Positions 41,421 through 51,196 of a stretch of 64,000 nucleotides of DNA are shown in pieces. The notes below the pieces were generated by a model. That model did no database searches. It saw only the letters and a list, made by a program, of their open reading frames with translations, and was not told where the DNA came from. The position numbers and the translations under genes are program-made. Position 1 is the stretch's first letter; every line of letters starts with the position of its first letter. Source of the DNA: Sphingobacterium zeae (GTDB taxonomy: Bacteria > Bacteroidota > Bacteroidia > Sphingobacteriales > Sphingobacteriaceae); contig NZ_JAUTBA010000001.1 of assembly GCF_030818895.1 (NCBI RefSeq), forward strand, positions 5,540,820 through 5,604,819, written 5' to 3'.

Positions 41421-42455
41421 TTAATTCTTAAAACGTTTAACGATCCACGGTTCAATACGATCACTTAAGAAATAAGCAAGTGCTAACATCAGCATTACAA
41501 CAGCTGAAAGGAGCACGTATTTATTGATATACGGATAGAGCTGATTAAAAATGATAAACCCTATATGCTGATGGATTAAATACAGGGGATAGGTCAACAT
41601 GCCTATTTTAACAAACCTAGACGAATTAATAAACTGAAGCTTTTTAAAGGAAACAAGTAACATAAGTAAGTAAAACACAGCAATGGCAGTCCCAATGATA
41701 TAAGGAGAAAAATCACTATGAAAAGTACGCTCCAGCCAGTGAATCCGACCAATAGCGCCGTCGATCGAAATGTAAAAGCACCAAAGTAAGGTGATCACAT
41801 GCTTGACTTTTACGCCATGCAAAAAAATTTGGCAACATATAATTCCTGCAATAAAATAGGCACTCCAATCGAGTAAAAAAAACTCGTGAAGCCCATCATA
41901 CATTTCGGACGGCCCGAAAAAAAATCGTAAACTTGACAATAATAGCCAAAAATAAACCAGGTAATCTAATCCTACTCTTTTAAATTGATTTAGAATCAGG
42001 AATAAGACTATGACTAGGTAAAATTTCAACTCGACATAGAGTGACCAATAGGCACCATCTACATCGCCTTGTCCCCATAATTTCTGCGTCATCGTCACAT
42101 TGGCCAGTAGCTGACTAAATGTTACATAATAACGCGGTGCGCCAAAAAAATAGGTAATCACAAAGGTCAGCAGCAAGCAAATCCAATACATTGGGTACAA
42201 GCGTTTAAATCGAGAATAGCAGAATTTACGCAACGATAGATGCTTGATCGAGAAAGCGATCACAAAACCGCTGATGATAAAAAATAGATCGACGCCTAGA
42301 TAACCATATTTGACATAGTCACCAATACCATCAAAACGTAAAAGAGACATATTTCCAGCAGCAGCCCCGCGATACATATAATGATAAAACATTACTGCTG
42401 ATGCTGCAATAAATCGAAACAGATCGATTTGATAAATTCTTTTGGACTCCAACAT
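41421..42455 (-). CDS. acyltransferase 3 family membrane protein
   Basis: A membrane protein of about 344 residues with ten predicted helices, which transfers acyl (often acetyl) groups to surface sugars. IYQIDLFRFIAAS and YHYMYRG start the family domain, and FIISGFVIAFS and LYPMYWI are conserved. I start it at 42455 (MLESKRIY) since a good promoter lies between there and an upstream ATG at 42485. Its role may be to modify the exopolysaccharide made by genes near 51-64 kb, though it is 9 kb away. Confidence 0.85.
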   Translation of the reverse strand: MLESKRIYQIDLFRFIAASAVMFYHYMYRGAAAGNMSLLRFDGIGDYVKYGYLGVDLFFIISGFVIAFSIKHLSLRKFCYSRFKRLYPMYWICLLLTFVITYFFGAPRYYVTFSQLLANVTMTQKLWGQGDVDGAYWSLYVELKFYLVIVLFLILNQFKRVGLDYLVYFWLLLSSLRFFFGPSEMYDGLHEFFLLDWSAYFIAGIICCQIFLHGVKVKHVITLLWCFYISIDGAIGRIHWLERTFHSDFSPYIIGTAIAVFYLLMLLVSFKKLQFINSSRFVKIGMLTYPLYLIHQHIGFIIFNQLYPYINKYVLLSAVVMLMLALAYFLSDRIEPWIVKRFKN

Positions 42456-42462
42456 TTGGCTG

Positions 42463-42493
42463 CAAATATACACGGTTTCTCCCATCTACTCAA
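42463..42493 (-). promoter_or_regulatory. promoter of the acyltransferase gene
   Basis: On the minus strand TTG (42493-42491) and TATATTTG (42470-42463) are 20 bases apart. The expected transcript start is within about two bases of the ATG at 42455, so a leaderless message is possible. Confidence 0.6.
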
Positions 42494-42587
42494 CTTTATA
42501 ACATCATCATGTGACTTCTGCTCATTGCATTTAGCGCAGTCGCTGATTAACTTTACTAGAGTTTAATCCAATAAAATAGAGGAAATT

Positions 42588-43109
42588 ATGAAAAAGAACC
42601 TATTTATACCGCTCATTGCATTTGTAGCCATATGTTTTGGGAATCAGGCCAAAGCCCAAGTGACAGCAACCTCCCAACCTGTTACCGTAAATATCAACTT
42701 GACAGATGCCATTTCAATCACTTTAGGTGCAACTCCAACAGTTAACTTTACGTATACAACTGCGGCTGATTATACTGCTTCAAAAACTGTTGAGAAAGCG
42801 GGTCATTTTACGGTCGTGAGCAATAAACCGTATAACCTCACTGTTGCGGCAACAGCCGCATTTACGCCTGCAGGGGGCCCCGCTTTGGATATTGTAACAG
42901 TGAATGTACCTTCCGCTTCGGCCAATGGGGGTACTCCAGAAGCTAATGTACCATTAAGTACAACCCCGGCCGCTTTAGTCAACGGCTCGACGGCCACCAC
43001 GGGAGCAAGTTATACTGTGGATTATACTATAACAGATCCCTCATCGCTTTTAAATCTTGGTGCATCGGCCTATAGTACAACAGTCACTTATACCGCGACA
43101 CAACTTTAA
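42588..43109 (+). CDS. pilus-subunit-like surface protein
   Basis: A 173-residue exported protein: signal peptide 1-24 (ending AKA-Q), then a single all-beta domain rich in Thr, Ala and Val with no Cys. NINLTDAISITLG starts the domain and YSTTVTYTATQL ends it, as a C-terminal strand like those of major pilin or spore-coat-U type subunits. It is the first of three genes with a PapD-like chaperone next. The close resemblance to DUF4402/SCPU subunits is by pattern only. A repeated surface subunit is the best reading. Confidence 0.65.
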   Translation: MKKNLFIPLIAFVAICFGNQAKAQVTATSQPVTVNINLTDAISITLGATPTVNFTYTTAADYTASKTVEKAGHFTVVSNKPYNLTVAATAAFTPAGGPALDIVTVNVPSASANGGTPEANVPLSTTPAALVNGSTATTGASYTVDYTITDPSSLLNLGASAYSTTVTYTATQL

Positions 43110-43129
43110 CTGGGAAAATAGTTTTATCC

Positions 43130-43933
43130 GTGAAATATTATTTTACACTATTCGTCATTTGTATCTGTAATACCCTGATCTATGGACAGGGTATTTCAAT
43201 TTCTCCATCCCGCATTTTTTTTACTGGCGATCCAGGGCAGACAGTTTCTCAGACCATTACATTTAGCAACACCTCGAACACGGAACTCTATTTTGTCGCT
43301 AATCTTAAAGATTGGGATCGCGATTCGGTTGGGGTAAAAAAATATTATTCTGAAGGGCAAAAACCGCAATCAAATGCGGCTTGGCTTACGCTATCGGAAA
43401 ACACGGTACGTTTGGTTGCAGGAGAGACCAAATCGGTAAATCTTTCCATGACTATCCCCAAAAACCCCGCCTCCCGGCAGCTAACCAACACGATGCTTTT
43501 CTTTACACAGGTGAAGGAACAGAAAGCTGCGCTCCAAAATGGTCTTCATATGAATGTACTAATCGAAGTAGGCATCCAAATTTACCATACCCCTTCAGGA
43601 TTAAACCCCGGGGATCTGGAATTTGTTGCTTTCGAGGACAGGCATGTAACTCCCAATAAGACAGGTCTGCCGGTTCGCCGGATGGACATACACGTTAAAA
43701 ACACAGGACAGATTAATAAAGATGCCTATGTGCGGTTTGAGCTAACCAATACAGAGACAGGCGAAGAAATACCCGTTAAAACTGTCGCTATTGCGATGCT
43801 CCCCCACTCAGATCAATGGGTGCAAATTGATCTTCCAGAGAAACTTGTTGCGGGAAATTATCTTGCCGTTGCAATATTAGATGCCGGTAACCAATATGAT
43901 TTGAAAATTGCAGAAAAAGAAATTACATATTAA
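43130..43933 (+). CDS. PapD-like periplasmic chaperone
   Basis: A 267-residue exported protein starting with GTG at 43130, where a signal peptide (1-19, LIYG-Q) begins. The first domain (about 22-120) is an Ig-like sandwich with ISISPSRIFFTGDPGQTVSQTITFSNTSN, typical of pili chaperones and COG1470-type domains. The second domain follows with VKNTGQINKDAYVRF. The gene lies 20 bases after the subunit gene and overlaps the next by 26 bases, so the three are co-translated. By analogy with chaperone-usher systems it holds subunits in the periplasm. Confidence 0.7.
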   Translation: MKYYFTLFVICICNTLIYGQGISISPSRIFFTGDPGQTVSQTITFSNTSNTELYFVANLKDWDRDSVGVKKYYSEGQKPQSNAAWLTLSENTVRLVAGETKSVNLSMTIPKNPASRQLTNTMLFFTQVKEQKAALQNGLHMNVLIEVGIQIYHTPSGLNPGDLEFVAFEDRHVTPNKTGLPVRRMDIHVKNTGQINKDAYVRFELTNTETGEEIPVKTVAIAMLPHSDQWVQIDLPEKLVAGNYLAVAILDAGNQYDLKIAEKEITY

Positions 43934-45329
43934 GTGGAATTTTGTGGTATATTTCCTAGGCTTATTTAGCCTATATGGACATATTACTTACGGACAGACG
44001 ACATCTATCACGCTGCCTCAAGCCAATATACAAGCTAGAACTGACTATAATACAGCTATCAACGCAGGTACATATACCAGTGTAATTACCTTACTTCCTT
44101 CTTTTTCAGTAAAATCCAATACCGCTATTTTTAACAGCACCACGAGTGGAAGTTTTCCAGTGGGTGCAGTGCATATGAAACTTTCGAGTATTGGTAGCCT
44201 TGTATTACTTGGCTTAACCGGAAACAATGAAGTTGCCTTATCACCCGGCGGCGGTTTACTCTATACGGCCGTGGCAAGTGTTGCTTCCGGTGCAATCGCC
44301 GCCAATGCACGCATTGCTACGGCAGGGCAGACTTGGACTGCAGGGGTATTCAATGATGCTGTCAGCTTTTACACGCAAGGCCTATTGGCGGGGTCAATCT
44401 CTCCTTCCAGCTTCACGCTCTCCATCAACATACCCGGGTTTATCAGTCCTCCGGATAACATAGGAACAACAACTATCGTGGTAAACAATCTTAATTTTTA
44501 TCGTTCTTCTAATGGAATCACTGCCAGTCAAATTATACTGGTATCAAGTACCGTACCTTATATTCCTAGTGTCAGGACTGGTAGCGCCCAATTTAGCTTT
44601 AACACAACCTTTCCCTACAACGCCTCGCCTGTTCCACCCGTCTCAACAGTGAGCGCCGCACTCAGCGGAGTCGGAACAGCAACAGCAACCAATTTGTCAA
44701 CCAGCGATCAGGCGCTTACAAGCGCTGCCGGAATAGCTGTCCCTACCAATAACAGCAGCTCAATCACACACACGTACACCATTAGCAACACATCCCTAAA
44801 AAATAACTTTAAACAAGCCGGAACCTATACAGTTCCTCTCACCTACACTTGGAACAAATTATCCTCAGCCTATCCTACAGCTCCATTGCAGGCTCAGGCT
44901 TCTGGCACCTTGAATATTGTGGTCAGCGACCTCGGAGAAATAATCGCAAATCAGCAATCCGTTAATCTTCCTTTTAATACGACCAGTAATTATATTAACG
45001 GTGTCAGTACGAATATGGCTACCCACTTAAAACTTAGCAAGACCACACCCTACAACTTGTATGTACGCGCCACTTCTTCTAGTTTCACCTCGGGGGTCAA
45101 TAGCATCCCGTTAAGTGTATTGCGTATCGGTCCAATGACTGGGCAAACTGGAGTAAATACAGTTACGCTATCTACAACGGCCCAACAGCTTATCCAAAAT
45201 GCCGATCCTATCATCGATCGAACACTCAATATGCAGTACAGCATCCCCGCATCGCAGACCAGCAATCTCCTGGGCAAACCGGCAGGCACATATACCGCGA
45301 ACATCGTCTACAGCTTTGTCGCTCCCTAA
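43908..45329 (+). CDS. large two-domain surface protein of the pilus-like locus
   Basis: A 473-residue exported protein (signal about 1-29, ITYG-Q). It is all-beta and rich in Ser, Thr and Asn. The N-terminal half (30-240) resembles an adhesin domain without a known match; the C-terminal half (about 340-473) is built like the small subunit upstream and ends in GTYTANIVYSFVAP, a likely donor or closing strand. So it may be a tip adhesin or minor subunit. The start overlaps the chaperone gene by 26 bases. Its stop overlaps that of the converging gene by 4 bases. Confidence 0.6.
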   Translation: MQKKKLHIKWNFVVYFLGLFSLYGHITYGQTTSITLPQANIQARTDYNTAINAGTYTSVITLLPSFSVKSNTAIFNSTTSGSFPVGAVHMKLSSIGSLVLLGLTGNNEVALSPGGGLLYTAVASVASGAIAANARIATAGQTWTAGVFNDAVSFYTQGLLAGSISPSSFTLSINIPGFISPPDNIGTTTIVVNNLNFYRSSNGITASQIILVSSTVPYIPSVRTGSAQFSFNTTFPYNASPVPPVSTVSAALSGVGTATATNLSTSDQALTSAAGIAVPTNNSSSITHTYTISNTSLKNNFKQAGTYTVPLTYTWNKLSSAYPTAPLQAQASGTLNIVVSDLGEIIANQQSVNLPFNTTSNYINGVSTNMATHLKLSKTTPYNLYVRATSSSFTSGVNSIPLSVLRIGPMTGQTGVNTVTLSTTAQQLIQNADPIIDRTLNMQYSIPASQTSNLLGKPAGTYTANIVYSFVAP

Positions 45330-48160
45330 AATCTTTTAACACCGACTTTGCGTCTCTGATCCCGGTAGCGCAAGGATGGTAGCTCAATCAATCCTTCAGC
45401 TTTTATTTCTACTTCGCAATTCGAATTTTCAATGACAAAAGGCATTCCTTCTGTTTCGACCGTCAGCCTGTAAAAACCGATAGGCAGATAAAAAACATAT
45501 TCTCCTGCTTCGTTGGTCAAGGTATTATATTTCTTGCCCTGTCTATCATTCGCCGTAATTCTGATACCGCTCAAATCAGGCTTAGACTCTAAGTATTTAC
45601 TGGCAACTAATAGTATGTTGCCCTTTACAGATTTTGTTCTGACCAGCGGGATGTCCATCGACTGGTTTTTAGTCAGTATAATGGTCGATGGTCCCTGAAA
45701 AATCCAGCCTTGATGGTTTTCTGTACGAATGGAAAAAGAGCCTGCATCCATGTCAACAAACTTGACTCGCCCCTTTTCATCTGTTATGGCAACTTCCTTT
45801 CCGACGCGAATCAGCATAGATTCTACGGCTGGTTCGTCATCCTCCCGAATACCATTGTTATTTCTATCATCAAAACAGGTCAGCTGCAAACGATACCCGC
45901 TAACATGCCCCCTATGACCAAAACTTTTTTCTATTCCTATTCTAATTTGTCTATTATTAAATGAATACCGATCTAGTGGCTGCTGCACAGGAGAAGTTAC
46001 TGGATCGGTCATAAAAAGCTGTTTACCTTTTATAAAGGTATAAAAGATATCTGCAGTGAGGTTCCAGTTATTCTTCATCCGCCAACGGACGTTCCCATTT
46101 AAGGAAAAATTATTACTTCTCGAAAAGCCGTAGTAACTATACATCGCTGCAAGCTGAATTTTTAAATTATGTGCAAATGCGTCAAAGTGTGTGTTCGGTC
46201 CTAGTGAATACATACTATAGTTAGCATTCGCATAAGTAGCGAAAAGATCACTCAAATAATAGGGGTTGATTTGCATAAACGTGTTAATCCCGAAAAGCGC
46301 ATGATCATAATTACCCGATATACGCAATGAATGAAAAGGAGCAATAGGCTGTTCAGCTGTATTTTTATAAGTATAACCATAATCTGCATGCAGCGAGAAT
46401 CGATGGTTGGTGGTAAAAAAATTAAGATCTGCAACAGTTCTCAACGAACTGGACTTCCAGTTGGACGCATAAGTTCCCAATTCCAACCAACTGTGGTAAT
46501 CTGCAAATTGATTCATCCAATAAGGTCTTAAATCAACCTTTATTCGCCCAAGTGCTGTACGATATCCAAGCTCATAAATTTCAATTCGACTGCTGCTGCT
46601 AAACAAGTAATTTCTATCTCCAGCTTGGTAACTGGGCTTATTATCCATAAAACTCATCCTGACAGAGATACTCTTCGTTTCCTCAAGCGGAATGAGGACA
46701 CGTGAGTCCGACTGCAAGAGCCCCCTTCTGAGGCCTACATAATAGGGAGAACTGTAGTAGTTATTACTGGAAACCTGTAAGCGGTCGAATATTCCAGTAT
46801 AATTTATGCCGGCGGCCAAACCTATCTTCTGTCCTTCAGCAGCCAGCTGTTCGATACTAATACCACCTTCCCAGATGAGGTTTTGTTTTTCGTTCCAGTC
46901 TTTATAGCCTTTTCCACTAAACAGGTGGCTCCGGACAGTTCGGTAATTATCTTTGCTGTGTAAATAGGCTAAGCTACTTTCTTGATTTTTTTCTGATTTA
47001 AAAGCATACTTAATTCCTAAAACTCCACCCTGGGGGGAAAAAGTATTCATCTCATTCCAAAGGAAATAATTGCTTTGAACTGCATATGCACTAATCGAAC
47101 GCGACTTATCAAATTTATAGCTTGCTTTCACTCCACGACCGTTAACATATTGATCTAGATTTTCGTAAATATTACCAGCTTTCACCCCCCACTTTTCCGT
47201 CTGATAATTCAAATAACTATCATATATATTGAATGCGCGTTGGTTTTTAAAATAGTCCATGTTTATACGATAGCTCAAGGATTTCTCACTACCTAGCCCT
47301 AGATTTCCATATCCCTGAAGCTGATAAAGGGCTATATTCTGATCCATATTAAGATAGCGTATGGCGAACATGTTATTGTAAGGCTGATTCTGGAGGCTCA
47401 TCGCTGAGCCGAACCGCGTTACGTTTCCTACGGTCAAGATGTGTATACTGCAGGTCGCAAGCTGCTTGCCCCCTGCTTCGAGCGCTGTTATTGTTAAGTT
47501 AACATCTGTGGCGATCTTTTTTGTCCGCATACGCGCTGTAAATGTCAATGACGACTGTTCTCCAGCAGGTAATGTCATAGGCAAAATTTCACCCACGACC
47601 TCAATTTCGGAAGGCAAGTTAACAAACTGCAGCTGAAAAGTAAGCGGTATTAAACCCGTATTGACGATGCGCACCATAAACTGTGTCAGTCCAGTTGACT
47701 GATCAATAAAATACTCTGGTTGTTCAGGCTGAATCAATAGTGGTGCCTGAAGATCCAGTTTTGTAAAAAAAACTCGGCCTGGTTGTATATTTAATGATGT
47801 GTCCTCCGAATTCAGCATGATACTAAATTCTTGCCTTGCTTCGGAGATCGTCTGCCTATCACTTATGTATTTTAAGGGAAAGGTTTTAGTTTCATGGGGT
47901 TTCAGCAGTATAAATGGCGGCAATTTTATCAATCCCTGCAAAGCTTTCGTATCATTAGCCTCCGGATAGAGTTCAATGGCTCTATCCATGAAGTTGACAA
48001 TCGTTAACTTATTGGAAAAGGTTTTGGATCCCGAGATAGAGAGGGAGTCATATTCGAAATGGTAGGCAACATCGTATCGTTGCTGACTTTTAGCTACGGA
48101 TAAGAAAAAAGCCGAGCAGCAGAAAAGAAACGCAAAAATCAAATGGCTTCTAATTGGCAT
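45326..48160 (-). CDS. outer-membrane beta-barrel protein, possible usher
   Basis: A 944-residue exported protein (signal 1-25). Residues 26-245 form two Ig-like domains related to those of the chaperone; about 250-780 is a barrel-like stretch with alternating aromatic residues (YLNYQTEKWGVKAGNIYENLDQYVNG and so on). The last 150 residues hold two small sandwiches: FDDRNNNGIREDDEP (a calcium-loop-like SdrD B motif) and a carboxypeptidase-regulatory-like domain. It faces the subunit-chaperone operon. A transport or assembly pore for those subunits is likely but unproven; it lacks clear similarity to FimD. Confidence 0.6.
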   Translation of the reverse strand: MPIRSHLIFAFLFCCSAFFLSVAKSQQRYDVAYHFEYDSLSISGSKTFSNKLTIVNFMDRAIELYPEANDTKALQGLIKLPPFILLKPHETKTFPLKYISDRQTISEARQEFSIMLNSEDTSLNIQPGRVFFTKLDLQAPLLIQPEQPEYFIDQSTGLTQFMVRIVNTGLIPLTFQLQFVNLPSEIEVVGEILPMTLPAGEQSSLTFTARMRTKKIATDVNLTITALEAGGKQLATCSIHILTVGNVTRFGSAMSLQNQPYNNMFAIRYLNMDQNIALYQLQGYGNLGLGSEKSLSYRINMDYFKNQRAFNIYDSYLNYQTEKWGVKAGNIYENLDQYVNGRGVKASYKFDKSRSISAYAVQSNYFLWNEMNTFSPQGGVLGIKYAFKSEKNQESSLAYLHSKDNYRTVRSHLFSGKGYKDWNEKQNLIWEGGISIEQLAAEGQKIGLAAGINYTGIFDRLQVSSNNYYSSPYYVGLRRGLLQSDSRVLIPLEETKSISVRMSFMDNKPSYQAGDRNYLFSSSSRIEIYELGYRTALGRIKVDLRPYWMNQFADYHSWLELGTYASNWKSSSLRTVADLNFFTTNHRFSLHADYGYTYKNTAEQPIAPFHSLRISGNYDHALFGINTFMQINPYYLSDLFATYANANYSMYSLGPNTHFDAFAHNLKIQLAAMYSYYGFSRSNNFSLNGNVRWRMKNNWNLTADIFYTFIKGKQLFMTDPVTSPVQQPLDRYSFNNRQIRIGIEKSFGHRGHVSGYRLQLTCFDDRNNNGIREDDEPAVESMLIRVGKEVAITDEKGRVKFVDMDAGSFSIRTENHQGWIFQGPSTIILTKNQSMDIPLVRTKSVKGNILLVASKYLESKPDLSGIRITANDRQGKKYNTLTNEAGEYVFYLPIGFYRLTVETEGMPFVIENSNCEVEIKAEGLIELPSLRYRDQRRKVGVKRF

Positions 48161-48245
48161 CGCATATCATTCAAGTAACCATAAAAATGAGGCTAAAATT
48201 ATTGAGATCGAAATTTAGGCAGTCACATGTTCATGTAATGAATTA

Positions 48246-48857
48246 TCAAGCATTCAATTGCGCAATCAATTCACCTTTGCTATTAATCTGGAACTTTCTA
48301 TAGATTCGTTTGATATAAATACGGACAGTGTCCAATGATATGGCATATTTTTGGGCAATCATTTTATAACTGAGGCCTTCAAGAATACCATTTGCGATTT
48401 GTAATTCCCGCGCAGTAAGTAAATTTTCCGATTGTTTGGCACTAAAAGCCTGCTCAATTAAAGCCCGGTTGACAAAAGGGCTAATAAAAGAACCGTTTCC
48501 CAGAGTCATTGCTATTGCATTTTTTAAGGATTGAAGACATGTCTTCTTTAACATATAACCCACGGCTCCCTGTCTAAAGCAACTACGCACCTTCTTAATA
48601 TCACAATTATTGGTCAACACCAGTATTTCTGCACTTGGAAATACACTTTTCGCACGTTCAACAATTAAACTATCCGGATGATCAATATCGACAATCATCA
48701 CATCCGGCACTTGATCGCATACTGTAGATGCAAGTGTCTCCTGATCGAAAAGCACCTCTATTGGTATAGCTGATTCAGACTTACTTTTTTCCGAGATGAT
48801 CTTTTTTGTTTCTGCCCGTTCTTTCTTATCTATGTCAATTATCCCAACTGTAATCAT
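48246..48857 (-). CDS. LuxR-type (NarL/FixJ) response regulator
   Basis: A 203-residue regulator. The receiver (1-120) has acidic residues at IIDID, the phospho-acceptor D57 in MIVDID and Lys in GYMLKKT. The HTH (about 140-203) reads LTARELQIANGILEGLSYKMIAQKYAISLDTVRIYIKRIYRKF. It sits between the usher-like gene (85 bases away) and the divergent sensor kinase, so it is the likely partner of that kinase and a candidate regulator of the pilus-like genes. Confidence 0.88.
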   Translation of the reverse strand: MITVGIIDIDKKERAETKKIISEKSKSESAIPIEVLFDQETLASTVCDQVPDVMIVDIDHPDSLIVERAKSVFPSAEILVLTNNCDIKKVRSCFRQGAVGYMLKKTCLQSLKNAIAMTLGNGSFISPFVNRALIEQAFSAKQSENLLTARELQIANGILEGLSYKMIAQKYAISLDTVRIYIKRIYRKFQINSKGELIAQLNA

Positions 48858-49225
48858 AATATTTTACAATTTATTAAACTGAAAATTATAGGATCTCTTT
48901 TAAAATATCATAATCTAACTCCAAAAACAATTGACAAACATATAAACAATTGCAACCTTTAATTATTTCTAAAGAAAAACTGCATCTATAATAAAATTTG
49001 AAGAAGAATTTAATTTTGATATTTAGATATAAATATAATAATAATTTATGTTTTAAGCAAAAATAAAAAGACAAAACAAGCAATAACAATATAATATTTA
49101 TTTTCTAAGAACTCATATTTCACTGTAAGAAAAACACCAATATTTAGTCTTCCAAGGGTTTTAAAAACCGTGAATCAGAGGCTGTATTTTTAAGAATCTT
49201 ATTTATATTTGACAAAAAAAATCCA
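48858..49225. promoter_or_regulatory. divergent promoter region of regulator and sensor kinase
   Basis: 368 very AT-rich bases. TATATTTG at 49204-49211 fits a -7 element for the kinase, with a poor -33. The regulator promoter was not found. No gene or RNA was seen. Confidence 0.4.
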
Positions 49226-51175
49226 ATGAACCACATTTATATCTTTCTGTTTATTAATTTTTTAACCATAATACCGAATTGTATCTATGCACAAAGCATT
49301 GGATTGGAAAAAGTAAACAAACAGCTTGAAACAGTGAGTGGTGATTCTGCACGCATATTAGTCTATTACAAAGTTGCATCAGAAATTTATAAGAGTGCTC
49401 CTCAAGACGCGCAGGAAATTGTATCCAAGGGACTAGATCTGGCGGAGGCAAAGAAATTTGAGGCTTTGGCAATTGACCTGCTCAACCTTCAAGGGGTTAT
49501 TTACCTGAAATTAAACAATTTTGACGAAAGTATTAAAACCCACTTTAGGGTGCTTAAAAGACGAGAAGAGCGAAATGACAAAAAGGGCATGATGCTTTCT
49601 TTCTTGAACATTGGCAATGTTTTCAATAAGAGTTATGATCCAGAACAAGCCTTAAAATATTACCAACGCGCTCTGGATCTGGCCAAAGAAATTCATGATA
49701 CTCGAAACCGCGCAAACATATCGACCAATATAGGCAACATTTATGCGCAGAAAGCACTCAATGGTGAGCAAAAGAAAGATGTATCCAATGCAATTGATTA
49801 TTTAGTTAAAACAGTTGAATTCTGTAAATCGAATGCGCCTGAGGTTGACCTGTTCAATACCTACATTTTATTGAGCTACCTTTATCTAAAAGCAGACAAA
49901 CTCGAATGGAGCACATACTATACTGATCTTGCCATCGACATTACTTCAAAGAAAAAAGATCCCGTAGGTGAAAGTTATGCCAGGATCAATCGTGCGAACA
50001 TTTACGTTAAGGAAAAACGCTTTGATTTGGCTACAAAAGAAGTTACCCTCATTAAAAACATCATTGCTAAAAGTGGGCTTAGCAATTTAACTGAAGAACT
50101 TCAAGGTGATTTTGATAAAATAGCGAAGGCTGTTAAAGAACAAGATGAACATCTAGTTCTCAGCGATCAAGATAGTTCGGATCGAAAGTTCCATGAAGAT
50201 GCTGAAATCTTACGCGTAAGAATTAGGGAAGAACTTCGGGAGAAATATGAAAGCGAAAAGAAAGAGCTCGAAAATAAAAATCTAATATTGGAAAACGCTT
50301 CCATCGAACGTGAAGCATATTGGGTAAAATTAATGTGGCTAGTCACCTTTTTTGTTCTATTAATCTTTTTGGTGTTGGTTCTGCTATTGGTCAAAAAGAA
50401 CCGGTTATTACGGAAAGAAAAACAAAAGGTCGATGATCAAGCTGCTGAGATCAGGCATCAACATGAAGAACTGGTGCAGGCAGACCGATTTCGATCCACA
50501 ATATTTTCCGTCGTATCGCATGATCTTCGAAGTCCTTTATCAACTTTTCAAGCACTACTTTCTGTATCAAAAATTGTCGATCTTCCAGCTCACGAAATCA
50601 AAAACATGTTAATTACTATTGGTAATCAAGTCAATACAGCATCCAAAATGCTCGACAGTTTACTCGTTTGGTCTTCACAGCAGATGGCGAACGAAAAGCT
50701 TGACATGCAGGAAATCGTACCGTTTCAAATTGTAAAAGAATGTGAGGAGTTATTCATCGATCGAATTAATCTAAAAAATTTATTTATAGATGTCCGTATT
50801 TCTCCGCAGTTGACCATTCTTAGTGATCTTAAACGATTTGAATTTATCATTCGAAATATTTTCAACAACGCAATCAAATTTAGCTTTAGTGGCAAATCCA
50901 TTATTTTTAATCAGCGTGAAACTGATAGTGAAATTCTTATATCAATTACAGATCAGGGCGTAGGAATGGACGAGCGAAAAATTACCGCACTTAAAAGTAT
51001 GCAGAAACAACAAACTAGTTTAGAAGGGACATTTGAAGAAAAGGGTGCTGGTATCGGTTTAATGCTGTGCCATGAGTTTGCAAACCGAATGGGCTATTCG
51101 ATTACAGTGGAAAGCAGCGAAGGTTTTGGAAGTACATTTACCCTTCATATCCCTAAACATCATTCTGCTGCATAG
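49226..51175 (+). CDS. TPR-containing sensor histidine kinase
   Basis: A 649-residue kinase with a signal peptide or first helix (1-22), TPR repeats (about 40-300; e.g. DLLNLQGVIYLKLNNFDESIKTHFRVL), a coiled coil, one membrane helix (about 366-389), HisKA with H432 in VSHDLRSP and an ATPase domain (N-box IIRNIFNNAIKF, G1 DQGVGM, G2 GAGIGLML). This periplasmic TPR type is common in Bacteroidetes and pairs with LuxR regulators. It diverges from such a regulator. The signal is unknown. Confidence 0.9.
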   Translation: MNHIYIFLFINFLTIIPNCIYAQSIGLEKVNKQLETVSGDSARILVYYKVASEIYKSAPQDAQEIVSKGLDLAEAKKFEALAIDLLNLQGVIYLKLNNFDESIKTHFRVLKRREERNDKKGMMLSFLNIGNVFNKSYDPEQALKYYQRALDLAKEIHDTRNRANISTNIGNIYAQKALNGEQKKDVSNAIDYLVKTVEFCKSNAPEVDLFNTYILLSYLYLKADKLEWSTYYTDLAIDITSKKKDPVGESYARINRANIYVKEKRFDLATKEVTLIKNIIAKSGLSNLTEELQGDFDKIAKAVKEQDEHLVLSDQDSSDRKFHEDAEILRVRIREELREKYESEKKELENKNLILENASIEREAYWVKLMWLVTFFVLLIFLVLVLLLVKKNRLLRKEKQKVDDQAAEIRHQHEELVQADRFRSTIFSVVSHDLRSPLSTFQALLSVSKIVDLPAHEIKNMLITIGNQVNTASKMLDSLLVWSSQQMANEKLDMQEIVPFQIVKECEELFIDRINLKNLFIDVRISPQLTILSDLKRFEFIIRNIFNNAIKFSFSGKSIIFNQRETDSEILISITDQGVGMDERKITALKSMQKQQTSLEGTFEEKGAGIGLMLCHEFANRMGYSITVESSEGFGSTFTLHIPKHHSAA

Positions 51176-51194
51176 CAGAATGCTGTTTAGGGAT
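51149..51194. terminator. bidirectional terminator between the kinase and rfbA
   Basis: Arms 51149-51169 and 51174-51194 (21 bases, one mismatch) surround the loop GCAT. The kinase stop codon lies at the loop edge, so the last eight codons are inside the stem. Confidence 0.8.
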
Positions 51195-51196
51195 AA

